Shown here: in pieces, positions 1-9,940 of the stretch
Layout: each line of letters begins with the position of its first letter
How positions within the stretch are numbered: the first letter of the stretch is position 1
NCBI GenBank assembly: GCA_000827325.1
Contig: KN832873.1
Span: 572,245-636,244 of the forward strand
From: Oidiodendron maius Zn
Lineage: Eukaryota > Ascomycota > Leotiomycetes > Myxotrichaceae
DNA length: 64,000 bases
Direction: 5' to 3'
Translations under genes and position numbers: made by a program
The notes under the pieces: model-generated
What the model was told of the DNA's origin: nothing
What the model saw: only the letters and a program-made list of their open reading frames with translations
Databases searched by the model: none

Positions 1-129
1 TTAATGCAGCTGCGATATTGCCCTACCAAAGGGTTACTGCTGAGGCTCAAGAGGGGGTTCATGCGTGCCATGTAAGGGACAACCGTATCAACTGGACTGA
101 GCAAGGGGGTTAGCGACAGAAGTGGAGAA

Positions 130-500
130 GCGGAGATTCATGCAGTATTGATGCTGTGTCTAAGGAGTCACACCAAGGGCCAATGGTACTGGGAGACTCA
201 GACACATCTTAGCAAGGCAGAATCATACCATTGGCATAGTTCAGCGACAAAAGGGTCCAGGATCAGCTGGGTATAAGTCAAACTGAAGTGGAGATTCATG
301 CAACGCCAATGACGCGGAGTCATACTATGGGCCGATGGCACTGGGAGATTCATATAAATCCTGACAATGCAGGACCACACCAGCGGCACAGTTCACTGGC
401 AAGAGAGCAGGACTAACTGGGTCAAAAAGAGGGTGGAGATTTATGCAACGGCAATGCCGCGTCCAAGACAGCGCACTAATGCAAGAACGCTGGCATGCAA
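130..500. repeat. Degenerate tandem repeat, unit about 145-158 bp
   Basis: Three diverged copies of one unit follow each other. Each begins with a GGAGATT(C/T)ATGCA-like block, at about 132, 290 and 435. Inside each unit similar words recur in the same order: GGGAGA(C/T)TCA, a CACAGTTCA/CATAGTTCA block, and CAGGA..AGCTGGGT/TAACTGGGT. Copy spacing is about 158 and 145 bp and the third copy is incomplete. No open frame of interest runs through it. It looks like an old local duplication. Confidence 0.6.
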
Positions 501-1420
501 AATTGTATCACGTGATGTGGAATAACCCCTCCAGCTACGCTAGGGAAAGTATATGCTTAGTCTGATATGAAGATAACACGTTTTTAATAACCCCAATCTT
601 CGTTCCGCTTGTGTGAGGAAAGACTAATATGATTACAAATGTCCGTGATCCGATGACACGTGATACTTCGTCAAGGACAGCCCAGTTGGTGCCTACTCCA
701 TTTGGCGGCCAGTTTACAGGTGGAGAGCTGTCCGGATGCCGACCTGGAAACTGGTCGCAGTGGGAGACTTGTCTATCATGAAGTCCTAGTGAGCCCTATT
801 ATCTTTTGCCAGCCCTTATCCCACCTAGAACCCCGATTGCTCCCAGTACTGTCCGCTTCCCAGGATTTGGGGTTGTAGCAACCCCTATTTGCTCGCTTAG
901 ATCTTGGCTGCTGCAGATGACTGACGGCAAGATCTCGCAAAACTTCGCGAGATCTTGCCCGCAATAAACAAAGTGATAGGATTGCAAACATTCTCTTCTC
1001 ATTCATCACATATTGCGTCTGGAATTTGGCCCCAACTTCTGGGGGGCATATTAGTGGATGGAGTTATCCGATTTTATGTCTTGATAATCGGTACACTCAC
1101 CTCCAAATCTTTTGGCGTCCCAGGCAGTGAGGGTTCCGCGGAATGCTAAATCTCTACCCACGAACAAAACCCGCAATGTATCTACCTCTGCTAGCAAAAC
1201 AACGAGTTTTATGTTTGGAGGCCTATTAATAACAGAGTATTAGTTGGTAAGCTGAAATATTATAAAAAAATACCTCTCCATGGTTCCTCCTTTCTCCTTC
1301 GCGTAATTATCTTTCTTCAATTCATTGAAACCGCCTTTCCAACTTTCCAAGGTTCGTCGGCTCATTGATGCAGCACCGTCGGTCCATCGTTTCAAGGCTG
1401 CCAATAAAGCAACTACCACC
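501..1420. other. No gene recognised; upstream region of the C2H2 gene
   Basis: Short open frames occur on both strands, but they have neither the composition nor the motifs of real proteins. The stretch contains the strong inverted repeat listed separately at 926-959. The last 150 bases are the likely promoter and leader of the C2H2 gene that starts at 1421. Confidence 0.5.
926..959. repeat. Perfect 13-bp inverted repeat with an 8-nt loop
   Basis: The arm GGCAAGATCTCGC (926-938) is followed by eight bases and then its exact reverse complement GCGAGATCTTGCC (947-959). A perfect GC-containing hairpin of this length is unlikely by chance in such sequence. It could be an operator-like dyad, the core of a small palindromic element, or a transcribed hairpin. 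Confidence 0.75.
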
Positions 1421-4017
1421 ATGCCTTCTCATGGAAGAACCAAATCGGCCCACAAAAGGTACAGTCATGGCTCTACCCACGTGGAACGCACAGATAGGAA
1501 AACCCTTCTAAATTCTATAGGTATTTATATCTCTGGTGTTGCCATAATTGCTCCAAACACGGCGGAATGTCGACTTTCATTGACCATTGTCCTGGCTGTC
1601 AGCATATGCGTTGTAAGGATTGCCCCCTAGACAAGGTCATGGGTCGAAAATTTGAGGAATTCAGTAATTATCCTTTACCTGGGGAAAGTTACACCAAAAA
1701 GTCCGTCAAACAGAGCCGTCCGCAAGCCCTACCTCCAGAACCAATGTCCAAGACATCCTCACTTTGGTTAGCAGGGTATGTATATTCTGCAAGATAATCC
1801 CTTCTGATAAATGAGGCTAAGGGACATATAAGGAGCTCTAGATTATCAAGTTCAAGAACTGATCACCCCGAATCCACTAGTTCAAAATCTGCAGAGGAAA
1901 ATGTTTTAACCCTACGACCGTGAGTTTGCACAAACTCTCATATTGATTCAATGAGTATTCTAAGCCCTCTGCAGTAAGCCCCAAGCCTCTTCAGACTTAG
2001 GTTTGAATGTAATATCGTCTACTTCCAAGCTATTTTCTGTACTTTTACCTCCCCCAGAATTCAGCTCCACTTCTTCCCGATGTTCAAGTGACACTTTCAG
2101 TCACCGAACTCTTAGCTTAGAGAGTGCCACGGATGCCAGTGATGACACGGAGTCGGATCAGGATGGATCAAATTGGTCAGGACCCGATGACGGGGGGATC
2201 AGCGAAGTTGTTCGGATGCTAGATTGCCGTTTGCTTTCGCTGTTAACAGGCAACCTTGACCTTGCTTCCCTCTTGATTCCTAAGATCCACTATCTATTGA
2301 ATACAGAAGACGATTTGGAGATTGTTAGGATCTTGAGTTCGTTCGATCAAACCGGTATAGATTATCTAGAAAATAAGGGGCCGGCAGTCACTCAACGAAC
2401 ATTCGGGGTTCCATCTAGGGCGGTGAATCAGAACTCAAATTCTAACTCCTCGCTACAAAAACATGGCCGCGATTCTGGAGGGTCCAATGGAGCCGGAGAG
2501 GGCAGCAATTCCAAGAGACCGAGGCGTCAAATTGATGAAACTCCTTCTGCTGACCCAAGTGGGAACTCAGATGGAGATCCGGTTGATAATCGAGGTAGTG
2601 AGTCTGGGGAGATCCCAAGTAACGATGTAGTTAGAGATCCCACCGGCGATAAACGAAGGGACCCGAACGATCCAGATAGAGATCCTGGAGATGATCCAAG
2701 TTGTGTTGAAATCTCTGATACTCCTCCTGACTTCGCATGCCATTTTCACAAATTGAATCCACTCAAATATGGCCCTTGGACGGACAGGAAATATGAAAAA
2801 TGCCCAGGCTCTCGCATTACTGAGCTACGTCGCATCAAGTAAGACACCTTTTTAGTTAAAAAGGAACAACAGGACTCACATTTTATAGGTACCACTTCAA
2901 AGCGGTACATAGGACACCACAATGCAGTCGATGTTACCGCATGTTTCAGAACCAAAAAGATGTCGAAAACCACAACCGAGAAACTATAGAATGCCTTAAA
3001 GGTCCGTCTGGCCTCAAGGAAAGTATTGACTTTGGCCAATGGGATGAGATTGAACTTGTCCTCAAGTCTAAAAGGAATCAAAAACATATCAATGACGTTT
3101 CGAGATGGTATGCAATTTGGGACATCTTATTCCCTGGTGTGAAACAACCGTCCAATCCATGTACGTGATATTTGGAGCCATTTACAATTCGAAGTTTTAA
3201 CAAAATTGTAGGGAACGAACCTCCCGGATCCGCAGCGCATCCAATTTGCAATGTTGATGAGTTGCTGTCGAAATTCAAAAAAAGAATAGAAGGGGATATT
3301 ACCTTGCCACAGGAGGAACAACTTCGCCAACGTTATTTGTATCATCTCAGACAGACTTTAGAGGAATATAGCGCTGCTTGCGGATTAATTCAACTTCAAC
3401 GTTCCGGAAAAGGCAAGGCACGAGAAGAGGAGTTCGACACTCCGAACATTGAGTATAAGAATTCGTCCAACCTAGGCCATGCCACTTTGAGGTCCGGTAA
3501 TGGCGCACAGGTACCCTTTCAAGATTTAGAGACCTGGGAAGGTGAACTTTCAAATAGACACTCGGCTGAAAACCTCTCCGAACAAATCCAACACGCCAAG
3601 TTGTGGTTCCCATCAGCCACGCCAAGTTTAAACACAGGCGCATTAACAATGGACTTCCTAGATCCTACACAAGCACAAAATATCAATCTTCCCACTTTAG
3701 ATTCAACACTAGGCCAACAAAATGGACTACAATTTGACCTCAATATCAATCTTCGAGAAGGTTCCCTCGATCAATTCTGCGGACATGACTTTGACGCCGA
3801 AGGTGCGAGTTTCCTGGGCTTATCGACCATGCCCCAACCTAAAGTGGACCAAAATGCGACTCTAGGATCTGATGCTCCTCATGACAAAAACGCCCCTGAT
3901 TGCTTCCCGGGGGGGGACTTAATTTCGGATCTTTTATATCTTGAAACCGAGATGCCAGAAGCGATGTGGTCATGGAAAGACAAACATTCTGGAGGCAGGT
4001 TTCTTGAGCTACCATGA
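1421..4017 (+). CDS. Fungal C2H2-type zinc-finger protein, six exons
   Basis: Predicted nuclear protein of about 770 residues with unknown target. Exons: 1421-1458, 1521-1775, 1842-1919, 1975-2838, 2889-3160, 3212-4017; every junction is in phase with GT..AG introns of 50-66 nt. Near the N-terminus (residues 18-48) there is a Cys-rich ribbon: WCCHNC, CPGCQH, then RCKDCP. This is a recurrent N-terminal module of fungal C2H2 proteins. The middle is a long Ser/Asp/Asn-rich stretch with a basic patch (SKRPRR). Around residues 369-445 is the fungal C2H2 domain, including FACHFHKLNP, VHRTPQCSRCY and the spaced His/Cys of the second half. The tail is acidic and low-complexity. The in-frame TGA at 3166 falls inside the last intron (GTACGT..TTGTAG, 51 nt), so it does not break the gene. 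Some doubt remains about the small first and third exons. Confidence 0.75.
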
Positions 4018-4121
4018 ATCTGACATGTATACATTATCTTGCTTCTTAAATTTTGTTAATTTAAAATCCGTCTTTGTTTTGACTCGTCATCTAGACTTCC
4101 CGCAACTAACCCTGACCCTCC

Positions 4122-4694
4122 TTACCATACTGTCTTATTTCCTGAATCTTTCGCACTTGGTATTGTTTGGAGCCACTTTTCCGTCTCTCCAGGGCTCCGA
4201 AACCTCAAAACCCTCAGATGGCTGTACTCAGGCTGTTTGAGGATGGTCGGAAATTCGTTTCGATGCCTCTTATGCACTTGGATTGTCCAGGCAAACAAGT
4301 TTTCATCGGGATTCAGGTTCAAATGGTGTCGAAGAGATTCCCGATTCCCATTCCAAAGCTCCTTTTGTAGAAATATTCGTCCTGCTGTCCGCCGCAGGAG
4401 TCGCAGTAGGGCTACCCAGAGAGGATAGTCCAGCCAGATCAAAGTGTCGGCTCGTGCCCAGACAATATCGTGCGTGAAGTGGTAGTTGCCGTCAAGTACC
4501 CAGTCACTAGTGGCAGTGGTCACTTCGCTGACACGTTCACGCATTTCATTATTGGGGAGCTGAACCCAATTCGCCTGCCAACTAATGCCATCTAATTCAA
4601 TATTTCGCAGACTAAGCCTGCTAGCTAGCTGTGTAGCTAGAGTTGTTTTCCCTGCGCCTGGTTTACCGAGAATGACGATTCTCTCCAGGGTCAT
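4122..4694 (-). CDS. P-loop nucleotide kinase, adenylate-kinase/FlaR-like, intronless
   Basis: Predicted cytosolic P-loop NTPase of 190 residues. The ATG at 4694 puts the Walker A motif GKPGAGKTT about ten residues from the start; the open frame reaches further upstream only through a TTG codon. After the P-loop come a conserved ELDGISW block, VLDGNY in the middle and a downstream DTLIWLDYP strand. This is the order seen in bacterial 'topology modulation protein'/adenylate-kinase-like proteins, whose substrate is unknown. A run of Arg residues (LLRRTAG) may be the lid. It lies convergent to the C2H2 gene with about 100 bp between stops. The bacterial-type family, single exon and small size make ancient transfer from bacteria possible, but such proteins are scattered through fungi. 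Confidence 0.75.
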   Translation of the reverse strand: MTLERIVILGKPGAGKTTLATQLASRLSLRNIELDGISWQANWVQLPNNEMRERVSEVTTATSDWVLDGNYHFTHDIVWARADTLIWLDYPLWVALLRLLRRTAGRIFLQKELWNGNRESLRHHLNLNPDENLFAWTIQVHKRHRNEFPTILKQPEYSHLRVLRFRSPGETEKWLQTIPSAKDSGNKTVW

Positions 4695-4870
4695 TGTTGC
4701 TGGGAGTGGATTCTGAGATAGTTGAAACCGTAATGATAACAACTATGAAGAAAGGGGTGGTTATCTAACAAATAGCAGATTCTTCACAAGACCGAAACGT
4801 GCAGTCCGTTGTGTCTCGAGTCGGCAAGCCCAATACAGCTTACCGAAGTACTCGTACTGTAAGATTTGAC

Positions 4871-5104
4871 TGACACTAGCACCATTATCCCCTCGTCCGG
4901 TGCGAACTTGCCACGCCAGCATGGGTAAGCGGTCCAATAATACATCTCATTTAACATTTATTCATTACATTATTGTCTGAGGTAGGAAAAGTAAAGCATA
5001 ATGTTATGTATTTTCCTGAATATCAAATCAGATGGGAGTATTTGTAGAATCCCTACTAGCGTAGGCAGTTCGCACCGGTCGAGCGGATAGTTAGCAATGT
5101 TCAG
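4871..5104. mobile_element. MITE-like element with about 50-bp terminal inverted repeats
   Basis: The left arm (4871-4920) matches the reverse complement of the right arm (5053-5104) over about 50 bp. It includes a perfect 12-bp core, AGTTCGCACCGG on the right (5067-5078) and its complement at 4897-4908. The internal 130 bp are AT-rich and have no coding capacity. Long diverged inverted arms around a short non-coding core is the structure of a non-autonomous DNA transposon. I cannot define a clear target duplication. Confidence 0.6.
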
Positions 5105-5491
5105 ACACTGCTCCTTGCTTTGCAAACACGACGTGAGAAGTATACTTAGGTACCTAGAACTCCTCGGCTGGCGTCGGCACTTGAAACTTCATTTTACTAG
5201 GGGGCCGTTAACGATACATCCCGGCGGTATATACAGCTTGCCCATCGAGTATTTTACGCCGGCCATTTGCATGATCGGTGGTGCAGGATTACAACAGTTC
5301 CTTCACATCAACGTCGTTGGGGGCATATCTCGATTGGTATACGTACTTCGCTGGCCTTTGACGACTTCCATCTTCAGTGGACTTCGAACGAGAATGGTTG
5401 GACAAATTACGTTCCTCATAGAAGTCTCTTTGATACTAATAAAGGGCCCGACAATGGACTTGGGCCGAGTGCCTCCATGTATCGCTTTTTA
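5105..5491. other. No gene recognised downstream of the aldehyde dehydrogenase
   Basis: An open frame of 137 codons crosses this stretch on the plus strand, but it overlaps the inverted-repeat element and has no recognisable motif. A second frame from 5267 is protein-like in composition (Trp, Asn, Asp and Arg rich) and might be a gene fragment. I cannot name it. Confidence 0.4.
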
Positions 5492-7274
5492 TTATGCGTC
5501 CGTATTATGATGAATGGCTAACCAAGCCCCATGATCAACGGCCAATAACTTAGCGAGCTTTTCGTCATACGGTGGATACATTGCAGCAAAGGCTGAAGGG
5601 CCTGTGGATGGCGTGGTTGTCATAGATCGCTGATGCGTAAAACAGTCAAAGGATGCTCGGCCACGATAAGAGCCCATGCCAGACTGTCCGACTCCTCCAA
5701 GAGGCATTGCCGGAACACCCGCATGTACGTACGTGCTGAAATATTGATCAGCGACTGAATTAACGGCTTAATACAGTCAGATATTCGACTTACTCATTTA
5801 CGGACGCTCCTCCAGACCGAACTCTGTTTAAGACTGAAACTTTCATCAGCTCTAGTTCAAGGCCTGATACCATAACCGACTCAATTAATATAACGTGGAA
5901 CATACCTTTGTTTACATCATCACTGAGCCCAAAAACTGATAGGGATAGCGGAGAGCTATCCACCGTATTCGCTATACTAATTGCCTCTTCAGTGCTGTCT
6001 ACCAGAAGTATCGGCATTAACGGGCCAAAGCTCTCCTCTGCCAAAAGGGAATCATCTGGGCTATTGACAAGCATCACGGTTGGCTCCACAAAGAGTCTCT
6101 CTTCATCGATATCACCTCCGACAAGAATCGTCCCCTTGCTTTGGCTCACCATGTTCTTGATCCTGGCGATGTTCCGTTTATTAACAATGCGGCCAAAATC
6201 TCTAGATAATTTAGCACCCCCAGGGTACATTTCCTTCAATGCATTTGTCAAGCTCTCTATAAATTCTGGAAACAGCTGCCGGTGCAGAAGCGTGTAGTTA
6301 TGAGAAAGACAAACCTGGCCGGCATTGAGTAATTTACCAAAGACTAAGCGTCGTGCTGCTAAACCTGGGTCCGCGCTCTTGGTAACGATTGCGGGATTCA
6401 TGCCACCAAGCTCCAGTGTGACTGGAGTCAAAGACAAAGCCGCCTTAGCAGCAATGACTTTACCAACACGTTGACTGCCGGTGAAGAATATTTTATCCCA
6501 TTTTTCGGCAAGCAAGGCGGTAGTTTCGGGGATGCCACCATTAATACATATATAGCAAGACTGGTCAAGGTATTCGGTAATAATTTCATGAAGCAGTCTC
6601 GAAGTGTTCGGCGTGTCTTCACTAGGCTTCACCACTGCTGTACAGCCAGATGCGATAGCTCCAATTAACGGGGCGATAGAGAGCTGAATGGGAAAGTTGT
6701 AGGGCCTATTACAAGCTATCAGCACAGGTTACCTCTTGCCAGAGACAATAAAAAGTTTAGATATACCCTATAATTAAGACAGTTCCTATCGGCTCTTTCG
6801 TAATCCGGGGCTGGAAGTTGCTGATCGCCTCTGTGCCTGGGACTTTCTCATCTTCCATCCACTTTGCAAGGTTCTCATGCACAAACACTATGTCCATTTG
6901 GCACCATCGGATCTCGCCGGCCAAGGTTTCAAAAGGACTCTTCCCTAAATCTTCGCGGCATGCTGTAATAAGTGCATCCTGATAGTTTTGAAGCCTGTAG
7001 ATACAATTTTCAGCTCATTGTGTCACTAGATATGTGGTATGATTTGTTTGGGTGGGAGAGAGAGGTTGTTTAAAATGTCTCGGTGAAAGTTCATGGAGTG
7101 TTTCTTGGACACACACAGCACATACCCGCACCATAATTTCCTAAGTTGTTCAAGCCGGAAGGCCATGGGCTTAGTCTTTTGTTGCAAGAAGGTGGTTTTC
7201 ACCCTTTTCACAGCATCCTCAATCATCTCTACAACTGGAACTCCGTTGTGCGAATTCAGTACTGAAGACTTCAT
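5492..7274 (-). CDS. Aldehyde dehydrogenase, ALDH3-like, five exons
   Basis: NAD(P)-dependent oxidation of an aldehyde to its acid, about 486 residues. Exons on the minus strand: 7274-7126, 6994-6767, 6705-5906, 5833-5794, 5735-5492, all in phase. Recognisable blocks, in order: KEPIGTVLIIG, PYNFPIQLSIAPLIGAIASG (Rossmann region with the conserved Asn), AVVKPSE, the glycine motif FFTGSQRVGK, the general-base Glu in LELGG, and the nucleophile Cys in GQVCLSH. Near the end are EESFGP and RSGGASVN, then PLGGVGQSGMG. Length and order fit the class-3 (fatty or aromatic aldehyde) group. There is no C-terminal hydrophobic anchor, so it is probably soluble. It is divergent from the P450 at 7812 across a 537-bp shared promoter, which suggests the two act on one pathway. 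Confidence 0.88.
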
Positions 7275-7811
7275 AATTGTGCGTTTGTAGCCAAATAATG
7301 ATTCAGTAGCTTATTTAAGATGTCAACCTTGTAATTAAAGATAGAAAGCTCACACTTGGTTTTCGCCGGCCGTCCAAAATGGAAATCATTGGTTATGGCC
7401 TAACCTACAATAGAATATCTGACCATGACTCGGCTTCTAGAGCCTGTTTTAGTCGATCGGTAGGAAAACCTTGCCGACCACGGGCTCGGGTTTTTCAATA
7501 GTTTCTTGTCCGTTAAGGACTATTCGCAATCGCAAAGAACTAGCAAGTGATAATCTGAAGAAATGCCATCAGCGTCCCGACGGCTCGGCTCATTCCAGTG
7601 CTTCGGTTGCGGTAGAAATTACGACGGGAACCGGCAGTTGTACCCCGCGATAACGTAAGGACATAGGTCCAAGATCTTTGCTTTCCATCCCCGCATTTTT
7701 TTGTCTTGTGCACCGTCACAAATACAGCAGAGAAAGGTGCGAGGGAGACGAGCTTGCCTTCACTTCCTTCCTTCCTTCCTACTAATCTCACAATTAAATC
7801 ATTAGTCAGAT
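7275..7811. promoter_or_regulatory. Shared promoter between aldehyde dehydrogenase and P450
   Basis: 537 bp between two divergent start codons. Just before the P450 ATG is a pyrimidine tract of CTTCC repeats (about 7756-7785), a common feature of fungal core promoters. No gene is evident inside. Co-regulation of the two flanking genes is inferred from the arrangement only. Confidence 0.55.
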
Positions 7812-9837
7812 ATGTCGTGGTTTGAAGCAATGATCTTATCCGGGGCCGTTCCTCAAATCTGCGCCTATGCAGCTACGGCTGGAGCTCTCAGCCATTGGAT
7901 TTATTTTATACATGGCGAGCACCATCGAGCAGCCCCTCAGCTCTTGGCACTCTCTGTCACTCTTCCAACCTTAACTTGTCTGGGTTTATGGAATTTTACT
8001 CCATTAAGTGCCTCGCAAGCAGTGAAATTAACGGCAGAAGTAGTAGTATCCTATTCCGCAGCCTTATGGACTAGTATTCTGCTGTACAGGGCGTTCTTCC
8101 ATCGTCTTAGGAGGTTTCCAGGGCCTTTCATGGCCAGGATATCTAAACTTTGGCACGTCTGGAAACTAGCACCGAGGTCAGACAACTTCATACTGTTAGA
8201 CACACTGCATAAACAGTACGGTGATTTCGTACGTACAGGTAAGCCACCCGAGAGCGCGGATAAAGGATATTTATTTCAAGCCTGGATTTAATCTCCAATA
8301 TAGGCCCAAGTGAAATATCCATCTTCAACCCAGAAGCAGTTCCGATCCTTCTTGGACCAGGGTCTAAATGTACCAAAGCTCCTTGGTACGACGCGAACGA
8401 CCCTATCATATCACTGCATACTCTCCGCGACAAGGTAGCTCATGACACTAGACGTCGTATCTGGGATCGCGGCTTTGGAGCTAAAGGTAATATATTTAAA
8501 CTGTCATTGCGTTAAGGGCTTCATCTGACGTTTCTCTATAGCTCTTCGGACATACGAAGATCGCATAATGGGCTTCTCCAGGGATCTGAAGCATCAATTA
8601 ATAAAGTTATCAGGAAAGTCCATAAATGCAGCGGAATGGTTTCATTTCTACAGTTTTGATGTTATGGGAGACATTGCGTTTGGTAAATCCTTTGAAATGA
8701 TCCAGCATGGCAAATCGCATTTCGCATTGGACCTTCTGCGCGAGGGTATGAAACCTTTGGGCGTCCTTGGACCTATTCCCTGGGCGTTTTGCATTCTAAC
8801 TAGAGTGCCTGGTTTGGGTACTGGGTTTAAAATTTTCATTGCGTGGTGTGCGGAACAGGTCGAGAAACGCAAGAAGGTCCGTTTTGCAGCCTTCTAAACA
8901 ACATGCTTAAACTGACGTGTCACGATCAGATACAAATGGAAGTTCCGGATGTTATGTCCTGGCTTATTGAATACGGCGAAAAGTGTGAAAATGGACGACG
9001 GAAGGTGGAACAAGCCATTCTGCAATGCGATTCGCGACTCATAATCGTTGCAGGGAGGTTAGTAGAGCCCGTGGTTTTATGATGACAATTTAATCCACAA
9101 AGGCTGACATTGTTTTGTCCATCGATAGTGATACCACTGCTTCTACTCTGACGTATATATTTTATCACTTGGCAAAGGATAAAATTCATCAAGATAAATT
9201 AAGACAGGAATTGGAACCGCTACGAGAAGCTGATGGGAGTTTTTCGTTCAAGTCCCTCCAGGCTGCAGAATATCTAAATGGTGTCATCAATGAAGGCCTG
9301 CGCCTCCATCCTGCCGTACCATCAGGAGTTCTTAGATTAACTCCACCCGAAGGCATTACTATTGGAAGTACATTCATTCCTTGTAATACCACTGTTGTCG
9401 CACCCAGCTATACAATTGGAAGACGTGAGTGATTTTTGAACAGCCTCGGAGATGGCTATAGCTGACCATATGGCAGTTGAGAGTTGTTATGAGAATGCCG
9501 AGGAATATGTGCCTGAGCGCTGGTTCTCGAAGCCAGAGATGATAAAAAACAAGGCTGCTTTTGCACCCTTTTCTCTTGGTAAGATTGCTTGGTCGTTCCT
9601 CATGCAGATTACCTTCTCTGCTGACATCAACTTATCATAGGCCCTTATTCCTGCATAGGAAAGCAGCTCGCACTAATGGAGTTGCGTATTGTCGTAGCGC
9701 TTCTTGTAACGGAATTTGATATCCAATTTGCACCTGGAGAAAGCGGCGAGGCTCTGTTGTATGATTCAAAGGATTTCTTTACCGTTTCAATCGCTGATCT
9801 GAATCTTGTACTTACCTTGAGGTCCACAACTGCTTAG
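7812..9837 (+). CDS. Cytochrome P450 monooxygenase, seven exons
   Basis: Membrane-anchored haem monooxygenase, about 555 residues. Exons: 7812-8238, 8304-8486, 8542-8876, 8930-9057, 9129-9424, 9477-9578, 9641-9837; all splice phases agree. The N-terminus has several hydrophobic segments and an HGEHHRAAP loop, as in the multi-anchor P450s often annotated as tryprostatin-B-6-hydroxylase-like. Core marks: the proline-rich RRFPGPF hinge, I-helix AGSDTTAST, the ExxR helix in EGLRLHP, PERW, and the haem loop FSLGPYSCIGK with the axial Cys. The haem loop is split by the last intron. The substrate cannot be told from sequence. Context with the divergent aldehyde dehydrogenase and the regulator at 9941 suggests a small oxidation cluster. 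Confidence 0.9.
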
Positions 9838-9940
9838 ATAGATCGAAAGAATCTTATGTGGTATTATCTGCCTTGAGTCACTTTAATCTAAACCCGCATT
9901 TACAGGCACATGTTCTCACAAGGCTTCATTTTTCCATCTG

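Noticed and set aside
5097-5510. 137-codon plus-strand frame as a gene
   Set aside because: It begins inside the inverted-repeat element, has no motif, and its codon content looks like chance; the overlapping frame at 5267 is equally good.
6706-6766. Frame-breaking splice site in the aldehyde dehydrogenase
   Set aside because: The first acceptor tried (GATAG) broke the frame, but the next TAG at 6706 joins in phase and gives the expected IIG-PYNFP, so the gene is intact there.
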